Source: Vitellaria paradoxa
Taxonomy: Eukaryota > Streptophyta > Magnoliopsida > Ericales > Sapotaceae
Length of the DNA: 64,000 bases
Direction of reading: 5' to 3'
Assembly: GCA_019916065.1 (NCBI GenBank)
Contig: CM034238.1
Coordinates: 25,221,246-25,285,245 of the forward strand
The notes under the pieces were generated by a model. It had not been told where the DNA came from. It worked only from the letters and a program-made list of their open reading frames with translations, and ran no database searches. Positions within the stretch are counted from its first letter, which is position 1, and each line of letters starts with the position of its first letter. Shown piece after piece: positions 22,663-35,267 of this stretch. A program made the translations under genes and the position numbers.

Positions 22663-25600
22663 GAGAAAGTCTCTAAATCCAACACTCATAAAGTCACAAA
22701 AACAATTTTCAAAAATCAAAGTGACTCAACTAATAAGGTTAGAAAGGCTTGGATTAGGTGTAATGATTTGAATTGTTTTGTTGCTCACACCGCTTTTAGG
22801 GCACATAACTCAAATTTGTGGTATTTGGATAGTGGTTGCTCAAAGCACATGTGTGGTAGTAAATCCATGTTTTCTTCCTTGAAAGATTGTGATGAAGGAT
22901 CTGTTACTTTTGGAGATGGCAGCAAGTCTAAGATCCTTGGTGTTGGATGTATTGACTCTCCTAGTTTTTCAAAATTGAAAGATGTCTTATATGTTGATGG
23001 ACTAAAAGCTAATTTAATTAGCATTAGTCAAATCTGTGATTCACACTACAATGTGTTGTTTGCTAAAGATACTTGTTCTATTCTTGATAAAAGCAACAAA
23101 GTAGTGTTGAGAGGAATGAGAACTTCTGATAATTGTTATGCTTTATCTGCTAATTGTGAATCTGTTTGTAGTGTTACTCAGGATAATATTGTTGAACTTT
23201 GGCATCAAAGGCTTGGACATGTGAATTTTCGAGATCTTGCTAGACTATCCAAGTCTAAAGTAGTGAGAGGATTGCCAAAGCTGACAAAAGTGAAGAAAAG
23301 TGTTTGCGGGCCATGTCAAAAAGGGAAACAAACCAGAGCTATCCACAAGAAAACAAATAGGATAGCTACTTCTTCATGTTTAGAACTTATTCATGTTGAT
23401 CTTATGGGCCCTATTAGAACTGAAAGTTTAGGTGGTAAAAAGTATATCTTTGTTATGGTAGATGACTTTTCAAGATACACTTAGGTTAATTTTCTTAGAG
23501 AAAAGTCAGATACCTTTCAATCTTTTAAATCCTTGTGTAACAGACTTCAAAATGAAAAAGGTACGATGATTGGTAGAGTTATTAGACTTAGAAGTGATCA
23601 TGGTAAAGAGTTTGAGAATGCTGAATTTTCTGATTTTTGTGATGAAAAGGGTATTTTGCATGAATTTTCAGCTCCTAAAACACCCCAACAAAATGGGGTT
23701 GTTGAAAGGAAAAATAGGGTGCTCCAAGAAATGACAAGAGTCATGCTACATGGTAAGAAGTTACCTTTAAAATTCTGGGCTGAGGCCTTGAGCACTGCAT
23801 GCTACATTAGTAATAGAGTTTTTGTAAGAAGAGGAACAAGGACCACTGCATATGAGATTTGGAATGGTAAGAAAGCCAGTGTCTCTTATTTTCATGTCTT
23901 TGGAAGCAAATGTTACATATATCGGGACAGAGAATATCTTGGTAAGTTTGATGCTAGATGTGATAAAGGCATCTTTCTTGGTTACTCCATTAACAGCAGG
24001 GCATATAGAGTCTTTAATTTAAAATACTCAACTGTTATGGAGTCTATTAATGTTGTTGTGGATGATGATTGTGTGAATTCTACTTGTAGAAAAAATTCTT
24101 CTGAAGAAGAACAACAATTCACCCTACTTCCTCAAGATGAATCATCATTGGAGACACAAGATAAAGTTGAGGAAAACAATGTGGAATCTGAGATTGAACA
24201 TCATGATGACATGTTGGAAGAAGAAGCCGAGGATCAATCAAAGACACTCAATCCATCATCTAGAGTGAAGCTAAACCACCCCACTACACAAGTCATTGGT
24301 GAGATAAATGCCCCTATGAAAACTAGGAGGCAAGTTCGAAATGAGGTAACTTACTTATGTTACACTTCATGCATTGAACCAAAGAATGTCAAAGAAGCTC
24401 TTCATGATTCTCATTGGATTAATGCAATGCATGAAGAACTTGAACAATTCTCTCGTAATGATGTTTGGGAGCTTGTGCCAAGACTTAGAGATGTGAATGT
24501 TATAGGGACCAAATGGATTTTCAAAAATAAAACCGATGAATTTGGCACCATTGTTAGAAATAAAGCTAGACTAGTCGCACAAGGGTATTCTCAAATTGAA
24601 GGAATTGACTTTGATGAAACATTTGCTCCTGTGGCTAGACTAGAATCTATTCGGATTTTGTTAGCTATTTCTTGCTACTTAGGCTTTAAACTCTTTCAAA
24701 TGGATGTGAAAAGTGCTTTCTTGAATGGTTTTATTCAAGAAGAAGTTTTTGTTGAACAACCCAAAGGCTTTATTGATTTCAAGTATCCCAATCATGTTTA
24801 CCGCTTGAATAAGGCATTGTATGGTTTAAAACAAGCCCCTAGAGCTTGGTATGAGAGACTTACTAGGTTCTTAGTTGAGTCTAATTTTGTTAGGGGGAGT
24901 GTTGATAAAACCTTGTTTATTTCTAAAGATTCTCAGCATATCACTATTGCTCAAATATATGTAGATGACATTGTCTTTGGTTCTACATCTGAAAAACATG
25001 CCTTAGAATTTGCTGAACTCATGAAAAGTCAATTTGAAATGACCATGATGGGAGAACTTAATTTTTTCTTGGGGTTGCAAATTAAACAAATGAAAGATAG
25101 CATTTTCATATCTCAATCCAAGTATGCAAGAAATTTGGTTAACAAATTTGGACTCTTTACAACTAAGCATGCTAGGACTTCCATGGGCACATCTACCAAA
25201 TTGAACAGAGATGAATCTGGTAAAAGTGTGGATCAAACCTTGTACCGAAGCATGATTGGTAGTCTCCTATATTTAACTGCTAGTCGTCCAGACATAGCAT
25301 TTAGTGTGGGAATTTGTGCTAGGTACCAATCTAGTCCTAAAGAGTCTCATTTGACTGCTGTCAAAAGAATCATTCGTTATGTGAATGGGACTTTAGATCA
25401 TGGCATCTGGTTTGCTAATGATTCTTCTGCAGAGATCTCTTGTTTTTCTGATGCAGATTGGGCAGGTTGCTGTGATGATCGTAAAAGCACCTCTGGAGGG
25501 TGTTTTTATATTGGAAGCAATTTGGTAACTTGGCATAGCAAGATGCAGAACTCCATATCCTTGTCCACTGCTGAAGTCGAATACATAGCAGCTGGAAGTT

Positions 25601-25902
25601 GTTGTGCTCAAGCTCTATGGATGAAACAGATGCTTTTTGATTATGGCATTGAACAAGGTACCATGTCTTTATTTTGTGATAACTTGAGTGCCATAAACAT
25701 TTCAAAGAATCCAGTTCAACACTCTCGCACCAAGCACATAGATATAAGACACCATTTCATTAGGGACCTTGTTGAGAGATGTGTTATGACACTTGAGCAT
25801 ATTCCCACTGCTAGACAGCTTGCTGACATATTCACAAAACCTCTAGAGGCTTCTAGATTTGAACATCTTCGTTCATCTCTAGGAGTCATAGTTATTGAAT
25901 AG
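22663..25902 (+). pseudogene. pol: Pol (protease-integrase-RT-RNase H) of Sirevirus-type element, with internal TAG
   Basis: Same frame as gag. Domains in order: aspartic protease (WYLDSGCSKHMCG near 22820); pre-integrase zinc finger (HQRLGH, CGPCQKGK, 23200-23330); integrase core with Asp 23398, Asp 23596 and Glu 23704 (D-35-E spacing kept); reverse transcriptase with YVDD at 24958-24969; RNase H (DADWAGCCDDRKSTSG, STAEVEYIA) to the TAG-terminated end at 25902. The integrase has an in-frame TAG at 23482-23484, after SRYT, where copia elements normally have Trp. Catalytic residues are otherwise intact and no frameshift was found. The element could move only with readthrough or help in trans. 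Confidence 0.9.
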
Positions 25903-27500
25903 TTTTGTTCAATAAAAATTGACTAAATGATCTTACAATTATTTCTATGAACTTGATTGAGTAAATAGGATCATTTTGTGAATGTTAAGTTTAGAATTCT
26001 TGGTTAAATAAGAATATGTTGGAATTTGATATTTGTTTGTATCTTGAATCTTAGACAAGTGTCAATTTCAAGTGAAATTCTTTACATCCCATAGCCTGTT
26101 GAGATTGTATTGAAGATGGTATATTGATGGCACAGATTTGTTTCATGATCATGCTCTTATAATATTGCACACATAGTCAATTGAGATAGTGCCTTTCTTG
26201 AATTTCTAGTGTAATGTCTACATTGGATTGACTTATAATCGACTAGCCCACAACCTTTTATCTCAATTGTCCAAAGATAGAAGAGTGAGAGTTTTGTTCT
26301 TATGATTGTCTATATATTTTTGGTGATAAAAAGGGTTACCATCTTGGTCTCTACATTGCATCGTTGGAGTGAGTTTTAAAAAAAAAAAGAGGGGGGGGAA
26401 GAGACTAAAAACAAGATGTGTGAAAACCATTATCACATAGCACTTATTGAATTTCATTTGTGTGGAGAAATAAGGAAAGTATACATCTTTTTGAATATCA
26501 TCCTTTTATACTTTATCAAAATGAGAAAGTCATCTTCTTGTTTTGGGCAATCGATTGGTTTGACTTTCATGTGGACATTATCTAGAAAATTTAAATGTGG
26601 AACTACAACTAGTACTATGTCTCGAGATGTCGTTTGAACTAATCATGATTCTTATCGGTGCAATGGATTTGTCATAAGAAGTGCTACTCATATTCCTATG
26701 GGTCTGTCAAAGATTTTTGCAAGATCTTTAGCATTTTGTCATTGATGAATTATACTCATACATATCAAATTTCTATATGTTCTGAACAATCCAGTATTTT
26801 AACCTTAATTGTCACATTTTGCTTGCTTTGAAGCTCATGAATTTTCCTAGACTTCATTGTTTGATTAAAGTTTTTTTTTTTTATTGATCAATCCTGTTTT
26901 TGACTTAGTTCTCAGTGTTTTCTGTGAAAACTGCAGCACCTGTGAATTTTTCAAAAAAAAAAGAACTGCTCTTTGGCAGTTCGTGGTTGAGAGCTTCTAT
27001 TTTCATGCTCGAAATAGCCATTGTGAGGAAGGGTTAAGTTTGTTTGGTTGTTCTACTATTAATTCTACTTCCACTACAAGTTCAATTGTTTAAAAAAAAA
27101 ACTTTTTTTACAAGATTTATTTTTTTTAAGTAGTGGGAATATTTGTTCAGATTTCATTCATTTTTTTTTGGCAAAAATGGACAAACAGTGGTACATCCTG
27201 CTGTGTTGCAGATTTGGTGGAGTAGTGGGAATGTTTCTTTGTCATTTACTGATGTATTAGTGTTTTTGTTGGCTCAATTTTATTGGGTAGAGGACATTCT
27301 GTTTCAGTCTCTGATCTCTCTTTCTCTCTTTATATTTTTTTTTCTTTTTTTGTTTTTGTTTAATTTCCAACCCTTCAGAGAGAGAATGTCCTTTGCATTT
27401 AATGCCTCATCAGGTCATCATGTTGCTGCGTTATGAAGAGAGAGGTTTGATTTATGTATATTGGGTTTTGTTCACTGGGCTTAACTTTTTATAGCCGTGG
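25903..27500. other. Non-coding 3' linker of Sirevirus-type element
   Basis: About 1.6 kb with no convincing frame. It has T-rich and A-rich tracts and an internal purine run (AAAAAAAAAAGAGGGGGGGG near 26379). It may hold the intron or leader for the downstream frame, as discussed for other Sireviruses, but I see no decisive splice sites. Confidence 0.6.
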
Positions 27501-29186
27501 GTGTTCCTTTGTCTTCCTTTTTATTTGGTCTCTCTGCGACCTTTTGTGTCTCATACCCGCGTGCTTCCATGCTCAGGGTTTTCATCTCCTCTCTCTTCCA
27601 TGGCCAAAACAAAAGGTCTACAGTCAACCTTAGCCAAAACCAAAGCTACCAGTGTCAATGCCAAATCTTCTGCAGCCAGCAAACTCTCCAAATCCAAGGG
27701 GCACCGCAGTAAGCCACCGCCTCCTCATCCTCGCCGAGCTTCACTTCGCAACCCTTCTCGTCGCATTGCTTCCACCACTGCTGGTCCGTCCTCTCCGTTG
27801 GATGTCTCATCAGATTCCGACCAGCCCTATCTTCCGTCTCCAAAGGCTGTGGCACAAACAGCTTCAGTACCGGTGAGTTCACCCAATCTCTCTTCTGTTC
27901 CAGCGGGTTCTGATTCCCCTAGGGTTTCTCCATCCCCTTCCTCTGATCATTTCTTACCAGGTCGCTTATCCCTCTTTGATTCTTACTTCTCTCATAGACC
28001 AATTACCCTAGAGAGGCAAGTCAATTTTTCTCACTTTACTGCGGAATTCTCTTTCATTCGTGACATTTTTGAAACTAGGGGTTGGCTTCAAATTGGGACT
28101 CTTCAGGGCTATGCTTCTATTAATCTAATTCGAGAGTTTTATGCAAATATTCATAATATTTCACCTGAACTTGGCAGCTTTGATACTTTTCTTCGTGGTA
28201 GGACCATCCATGTCACTGTTGAGATTCTGTCTTCGTTTCTGAGAGTGACCCGCACACCTAATCCCATTTTTCCCAATGTTGACTGGCCCTCGTATCGTCC
28301 TTTGACTGAATTAGTTGTCTCAATGCGCGACAACCCTAGTCCCTCGTTTCCTGGCATGCAGTTTAGGCAAAGTGATCTCACAGTTCTATATCGAATTTTG
28401 AATATCATTTGTGACTCTCTTCTCACTCCAGCAAATCGTTCCTCTAAAATTTCTGAAGACAAAATCAAATTTCTCTATTGTCTCTCACATGGAATCTCCA
28501 TTGATCTGCCCTCTCTCATTCTTCACTCCATGATTTCTGCCCATAATCAGCACAACTATAGACTTGCCCTACCCTATGGTGTTCTCATCACCAATTTACT
28601 CCGTGATCTGTTTTCGTCCGTCAAACGTATCGATGAGCTTTCACTGACTCAAGATCCTCCCATCAATAGGACCACCATCCGTCGAACAATTGCTCAGAAA
28701 CAACCAGTGCACTCTAGCTCTCAGATTCCCCCTTCTACCTCAGCACCGTCATCTGAACCCTCTCCTGCTGCTCCTCGCCCTCGTGGCCTGTCTTCTGAAA
28801 CCCAGCCTCCTACTGATCCTTTTTCAGTTGTGGTTTTCACCTTGACCTCCTTTACTGAGCGCCTCTCTCGTTTGGAAACTTCCAACCATTCCATTCAGGC
28901 CACTCTTGATGCTTGCCTTCAGAAACTAGAAGAAACTGTCTAGGTTCAACTTGACACTCTCCAAATGCACTTGCTGGAACAACTGCAAACTGTTGCTCAA
29001 TCTGCCTCCAAGGTTGAAGCTCACATGGCTAGCATTGCCTCCTCTGTGCGGGGACTAGTTGATCCAGTGCAAGCTAGCATAACTGATATTTCTTCCAAAA
29101 TCCACAGCTTGGCCAATGACATTGGTGACTTAAATCGTACTTTTGCTCGCATCGAACAATTTTGTCGCAGGGGTTCCCGCCACTAA
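27501..29186 (+). pseudogene. Extra 3' frame of the Sirevirus-type element (env-like position), one internal TAG
   Basis: Follows pol and precedes the 3' LTR, where Sireviruses may carry an env-like frame. A better start may be the ATG at 27600 (MAKTKGLQST) than the one at 27501. The region to about residue 150 is Ser/Pro/Lys-rich and looks disordered. The middle (GWLQIGTLQGYASINLIREF, FLRGRTIHVTVEILSSFLRV) resembles the plant 'putative transposon protein' family (Transposase_32 type). A Pro/Ser linker and a heptad-rich tail follow. A TAG at 28941-28943 splits the frame; the tail continues in the same frame to TAA at 29184-29186. I see no clear signal peptide or membrane anchor in the part after 27600, so an envelope role is not supported by sequence. 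Function unknown. Confidence 0.65.
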
Positions 29187-29220
29187 CTGTTTGGAATATG
29201 TCTTGTTTTGCAATTCCTCA

Positions 29221-29533
29221 CAAAAAGGGGGAGATAGATTAATGAATGTTGATGAATGTTGACTTTAGTTGCTTTTTGATTTTGTTTGTGGTTCACTATT
29301 TGATGACTGTTTTTCCGTTGTGTTTGCTTGAGGGGGAGTAGTACTTGAGGGGGAGCACTATATCTGTCTTTATCTGTTTTCATGGCATGAGCTTATTTTT
29401 GTTCATGTACTGCTGTGATTTTTTAGTTTTGCAGGTTTGCTCCAAATGTTGATTTCATTAGGATTTGTGACATTTTTTTTTGTAATGTTGGGGGTTGGGT
29501 GTGTTTTGTCTCGGAATTGCCAAAGGGGGAGAT
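29221..29533 (+). other. Multiple polypurine tracts before the 3' LTR
   Basis: AAAAAGGGGGAGAT near 29222, GAGGGGGAG near 29330 and 29347, and CAAAGGGGGAGAT directly before the 3' LTR (29521-29533). Repeated tracts of this form are a described feature of Sireviruses. The last one is the probable plus-strand primer. Confidence 0.8.
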
Positions 29534-30414
29534 TGTTACTGTTTGTATAGGTTTTTGATTGGCAATTCCTGAACAAACATTTTATTTGTATTGGTTTCCT
29601 AAAATGTCATACTGTTGGTGAGTTAGTTCACAAACATAAGCCAAAGAATGTTTGTGAATTTTGGAATCTGGTTGGGAGATTATTTGTTACAGAGGAGATT
29701 GTCACAGGTTTCAAGTCTTCGGTTCTGTTCTCTGTTTTTCTCTGAAAGCAGGTTCTTGAGCATGAGCAGGGAAGCTCGTGCCCAAGAGCTGCCCCAGTCA
29801 GTCGCGCAGATTTTTTTTAAGGATTTCTAAAAGACTTTTTTACCCCTACTTTTGATATAAAAAGAAAATATTCTTTTCCAACCCTAAGCTTTTTGGTTCT
29901 GCGCAGTTGATACTTACTTTTCTCTGCAAAAAGCTATGAGGATGATTTTGGGTTCTTGATGATTCGAATCTAAGGCTCTTCTTACCATCTTTGGCAAAAA
30001 TCTCTCTCTCTTGAAGCTCAGATCTGTGGTGTGGAATCAGATTGGGGAGCTGATGTCTTCATGGATTGAAGGCAGAAATCTTCATGGGTTGAGGTGAGTT
30101 GTGGGTAGTCTAGCAACCAAGGTTAGGGGGTTGATGTACAAGTAAGTCAATGGGATTTGATTGGGAAAACTTGTAAAACTCTCCTTGAACACCTTGTAAC
30201 CTCATTTCTTTATAGTGAAGATTTTTTGACTGATCCACTTACGGATCCGGGGTTGTTTCTCCTTTGGGTTCAAAGGAGTTTTTTCCCTAGTTAACAAAAC
30301 TCTTGTGTCTTTGTGGTGGATGATTGCTATGAGCAGATTTTTCTTTATGAATGTTAGTTAAGTTCAGTTTGTAATCTCCTGTATTGAATACCAGTGAGTG
30401 ATTTGGGAGTTTCA
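29534..30414 (+). repeat. 3' LTR of Sirevirus-type element
   Basis: 881 bp, same length as the 5' LTR. I count about eight substitutions between the two (for example bases 6 and 10 of the LTR). TGCCT follows at 30415-30419. Confidence 0.95.
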
Positions 30415-30419
30415 TGCCT

Positions 30420-31184
30420 AACTAGGTTTAAAATGCTCGCAGAAATAAAAAGTCATTCATTACACCTTGACAATTACACATTACACCATGGTTGATCAGT
30501 TCACCAAAAACTTCTACAAAATTGTGCCCCTCAGTAGGTTTAGATCGTCTATGTCCATAATAAGTGTATACAAGAAGGTATCATCAGGGAACAAATTGAA
30601 ATAGCCATGCCAATAAATTGAGTTATAGAAAGCACAATATTGCTAGAAACATAATAGAAACAATAGCTCAGATGATTACAATATTAAAAGCAACTATATA
30701 AACGAGTATTGTGACTAAAATACTAAGTAGATACCAATCACAAATAGCGCTACAAGTATTTTAGAAGAAACGTAACGAAATTGAGGGTTCTGTTATTTTT
30801 AGAACAAGTTTAATGCCCCAATTTCAGCTAATAATTTGGTCAAGGTTAGGAATTTTTTCAAATGGGAAATTTATATAAAGCCATGACACCGAAAATATTT
30901 TCCCTTGCAGGTGATTTTGTCTAGTCTTGTAATATCTTCTAGTGAAGCACTAATGCCTTCTTTAGCATGATTTAAAAAAAAAAAAAAGTACCAACCTTTT
31001 CTCTTTTTCTACTTGTTAAGTCACTAACTGTCCCAAAAATTTAAACTAGTAGGAAATGAGCCCAATAATGTATCTCAACTTACCGAGCAACCCTAACACT
31101 CACCCTCACGTGACCATGTTGCATGTGGAGTAGAGAGAGAGAGGGGCATTTTTTAGCATGATTTAACCAAAAAAAAAATACTAA
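30420..31184. other. Spacer X, right part, module 2
   Basis: Continuation of spacer X after the copia insertion, matching 45788-46545. No gene seen. A 150-bp stretch at 30995-31145 recurs at 31500-31655 on the other side of the M320 MITE (it includes ACTCACCCTCACGTGACCAT), forming a local direct repeat. Confidence 0.6.
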
Positions 31185-31493
31185 GGTGTCATTTGGTTTA
31201 TTTTTCTATTCTTTGTTTTGAGCTCATTTACTATTTTATGCTTTTGAAAACAAAGTAAATAGTTCAAAAAGCATTTGGTCACTTGGGTTTTCAAAATTTG
31301 TTTTAAAAAACAAAAAATAGATTTACACATAAAATGAAAAATGACAAAAAGTCGTTTTGAGCGTTTTCAATTCAAAAAAAAAATCTCAAAATAAGGAAAA
31401 TAGAGCATTTTTTGTTTCCTTATTTTGAAAATTTTAAAACATAAAACACATAAAACAGAAAACAAAATACAAAAGAGCAAACCAAATGTAACC
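31185..31493. mobile_element. Tourist-like MITE (family M320)
   Basis: Ends GGTGTCATTTGGTTT and AAACCAAATGTAACC form inverted repeats; TAA lies on both sides (31182-31184, 31494-31496). 309 bp, non-coding. The GG-N-TTTGG terminus and TAA target fit PIF/Harbinger Tourist elements. Orthologue at 46546, truncated orthologue at 6000. Confidence 0.7.
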
Positions 31494-31496
31494 TAA

Positions 31497-34400
31497 CTTT
31501 TGCTCTTTTTCTACTTGTTAAGTCACTTATTGTCTCAAAAGTTTAAACTAGTAGGATATGAGCCCAACAATATATGTCAACTTATCAAGCAAACTTAACA
31601 CTCACCCTCATGTGACCATGTTGCATGCGGAGTAGAGAGAGAGAGAGAGAGGCAAATTAAACAAGATTGCATGAGGATAGATGGGGAACATACACAAAAA
31701 CAAGAATTGAAGGCCTCTCGGAGCTAGAGATCTGACATAATTTCAAGCACCAATTGTTTCAAAAGTTTAAACTAATAGGAAATGAGTCTAATAGTATGCA
31801 TTAACTTTTAACACTACTTATCAATCCGAAAGGGGAAAAATTATCAGTAAGCTAATGCTTCCACATAAATTTTCTAAAAAGAGAAAAAACAGCAATAATC
31901 ACATTAGAAGTAAGTTTACTTATATACAGTTCCTCCACATAAATTTTCTGAAAAGGGAAAAAAAAAGCAATAATCACATTAGAAGTAGGCTTTACTTATA
32001 TACAGTTCTGACACTTAACTAACTTCTCTATTATGGAGAAAAATGTTCCATTATTCCTTGAAGATCCAAAGTTGGAGATTTTATTATTTTGAGTATAGAT
32101 AAAACTTAATCACAAAGTGAGTTGCTTAGGATGATACGTGATTGTTTGAGAAGGAACAATTTGTTAGAGAGGCAAGCTTATATCTTGAACATGTGGCCAA
32201 ATTTATATTAACCTAGGTTGGCAAGTGATTGTTTGAGATTGAGAAGGGAGCCAACTTTACTACTTATATTCACTTATTATTTTTTAACACGCTACTCAGA
32301 TGTGGCCAAACTTACTTTTTTTAAAAGGGTCAAATGTGTGTGACAATTGACTTTTTTAGGTGATGGTGAGATTTGGACTCAAAAACTTTTGTTAGATATC
32401 ATGTTAAAGTATTAATCACCATCCCACTTGAAAACTTATGTTGTTAAGAAGGGGCAACTTTACTATTTATTTTTGACTTATTATTTCTCAACCCAAAAAA
32501 AATTATCGTTATATTTTTTTGAAATAAATTAATAAAAATAAAAGATATAAGATCATGGGGGCATACACCCGAGTATACATTAAAGCCCAAAACTAATTAG
32601 GATAAGCTAGATAAACCAACATAAGCCACAAAGCCAAAAGATAGCTTGAAAGCAAGCTAACATATAGTATAAGCAAGCTTACATAACTCGGACAAAAAGT
32701 GGATAACACTAGCACACAAAGCCTAACAAAAAAACAATGAACGAAACACAGTTCAGCAAAGAATCATGCCCAACTCACAAATCAACAGAACTAGCAACGA
32801 GACAGCAGGTCAACAGACAACTTCAATAGCAACTAAAAGCCAACAGTAGAGGAAGCAACAATACAACATTCCACTGCGGCACATAACCACAAACTTCAAA
32901 TATTAGCTAAATAATCATCCTTTGAAGTAGAGACACAATGCAGCCACAAAGTAGAGCAATCAACAACCTTAGTAGCAAAAACAAAGGCTAAAATCAGCAA
33001 ATGTATCAAAACCAATATTGAGCATAAACCATGAGGTAGCATCACATCCCCAGCATAGGCAGCAGCTATGCATGAACTTCACCACATAGACTAAGCAGCA
33101 ACACAACATCAACAAAGTCACTTGTAACATTAAATAACAATATGGTAAAACTCAGCCACAACCACTACATAGCAAAGTATACAACGGAGCAGCAATCAGC
33201 CAATGCATCCACACCACAACAGACGTAGAAATAAACTCATCCAAATGCCAAAACAAGATCATTGCACTACACAAACTAGCATAGCCAATAGCAAAGCAAG
33301 TAGTAGCAAATGAGCTAAAAAAAAAAACCAAGCCAAATAGCGGGAAATCTGTCAAAATTAATCGCTACTACTGTTACTTTTCGTCCTTTTATATGATCTC
33401 CTTGCTTGTGCTATTCTTGAACTAATGTGAAGATAGGATCAAGAGTCCCTAATACTTATGCCATGACTAATTTCAAGCCTATATCATGTTGCGACTCTAT
33501 TTAAGTGTGTATCCAAGATCCTGACTAAGCAATTGAATAGTTGTATTTCCCAAATGGTCACCCCAACTAGACAGCAAAAACCAATGAGATAGTAAGCCTC
33601 AAATAGGTTTAATTATCTAATTATTAAAGGGGATTTGTCTTCAAAAGCATGTTTCTTAATCATACCTAGCGCCCAAAATCACCAAATGAACTCAGCCATC
33701 TGCTAAATTCACCATCCCCACCACCATGGTCCAAGAACATACAAGATTATATACCAAAAATATAAGAATACACATGAAGCTCTAAATGTTCAAAACTACA
33801 ACATTGTAGATCTGCAATAAAATTTTCCCTCAAGCTGGGAAGTAGAATTGTTTGTATATTTAGCTCAACACGTGGATAAGCATTCATGGAAAATTGAAAG
33901 ATAAGGCTTTTGGGAAACCATAAGCAACTCAAAATGTTTTCCCAACCAAAAGTGAAGTGGTTTCAAATATCCCAATATATGGAATGGTAAGATTTAAACC
34001 TCAACTTCTATCTAAAAGTTTTAAATATGAACTATGATTTTTGAAAGTTCTAAAAGTTGATCGCATATTATGGTCATGCATGCTTGGTGATAGATAAGAG
34101 AAGAAATAAAGCAAAGACAAACATGTTCTGTCATGGGCATGGCAACAATTGGCAAGGCATCAAGAACAAGTAAATGCTCGAAAAAGTTAGGGGAAGCCTC
34201 TCCCCCAAATGAATAAAGTATTTAATTGTTATTAAACACACTTAAAAAATCACTTTCTAATTTAATAAATATGGCTAAGGCAGAGTAATTAAGAAAAATC
34301 ATGAATAACGTTGCTTTGGATACAGAAATCAAAAAAAAAATGTAGAAGTTGCTATTGCTGCTTGATCGAATGGTGTTTCAGTTTCTTTAAGACATTCATG

Positions 34401-34960
34401 TTAGAAACAAGTAATTTTATTGCTCTAATTCCTCAAACAAGTTATGGGAAACATGTAACTTAAAAGAGACATAACCCCCCAAAAAAAAAAAAAAAATAAC
34501 TTAAAAGAGGCTAATGTTTCTAAACACTATTTCATTTAGAACTTTTGCCTTCAAACACTTTATGAGAAATTTTAAGGATTGGTATTGAAGTAAACTCCTC
34601 AAAAAGCTCAGAATTTGGCTAAATAACTTATAAACAGATAGATTTATTTTTTATAAAATTAATTAAATATAATAAACTATATTTTATGAAATTCATTTTA
34701 ATTTAATTAATTTAATTTTATAAGATATTTATTTTTAATAATAATAATTAATTTTAATAAGTACATAATTAATAAAGAACACAATTTAATAATAGATAAT
34801 TATTTATTAAAAATTAATAATAAAATATTTAAATATAAAAAATAAATCATTTTAATATGGAATCAATATTTATCAAAAAATAATTTTAATTTAAATAAAT
34901 ATATAAATTATTATTTTAATATTAATTAATTTTTAGTTTTAGTAAAATAAAAAATTAGAA
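31497..34960. other. Spacer Y, module 2
   Basis: Orthologous to 6274-9723. No gene. It contains a short (GA)n run near 31635, a local tandem duplication near 31855-31990 (CTTCCACATAAATTTTCT occurs twice; not seen in the other modules), the LINE-like block at about 32510-33360, and the A/T desert at 34640-34960. Confidence 0.6.
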
Positions 34961-35267
34961 AACAAATTGGGGTTTGCGGCCGTTGGGAATTTCCCTCGCA
35001 GCTGCTCGTCTTTGGAAACAAAATGGGCGCGGGAAGAAGGTGCCAGATCACAACTAGATTTGGTTTAGATCCCACAATTACTAGATTTGATTGTAGTTGA
35101 TCCTATGACCGTTAGGATTAGAGAATTAAGAAAGTCCTTCTCCAATAAAATCCAATCCGAACTCAAACTTGATTTGAAAGTAAGTTTAAGAAACCCATCC
35201 AACAATCTGAAAATTAATTTCAGCAGCAGCAGAGCAGAGCAGCAGAAAGACGAAGAAGAAGAGAGAG
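34961..35267 (+). promoter_or_regulatory. 5' region of B3 copy 2
   Basis: Same GC-rich island as before copy 1, including GGGCGCGGGAAG near 35025 (E2F-like), then CAGCAG and GAGAGA leader tracts. Regulatory role is inferred. Confidence 0.35.

Larger units (their letters stand above)
19672..30419 (+). mobile_element. Full-length Ty1/copia element, Sirevirus type, with target duplication
   Basis: The element proper is 19677-30414 (10,738 bp), flanked by TGCCT at 19672-19676 and 30415-30419. The empty site is visible in module 3 (45783-45787). It has 881-bp LTRs that begin TGTTA and end TTTCA, a Met-tRNA primer site, one long gag-pol frame (20632-25902), a 3.6-kb 3' region with an extra frame, and several purine tracts before the 3' LTR. 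Size, double zinc knuckle with coiled-coil-like linker in gag, extra 3' frame and repeated GGGGGAG tracts all fit the Sirevirus (SIRE/Maximus) lineage. By eye the LTRs differ at about eight sites, so insertion is recent. Three in-frame TAG codons suggest it is no longer autonomous. Confidence 0.95.

Noticed and set aside
27501..27599. Signal peptide at the start of the extra Sirevirus frame
   Set aside because: The hydrophobic stretch comes only from the first 33 codons; the ATG at 27600 fits better and lacks it. Too weak to claim an envelope protein.
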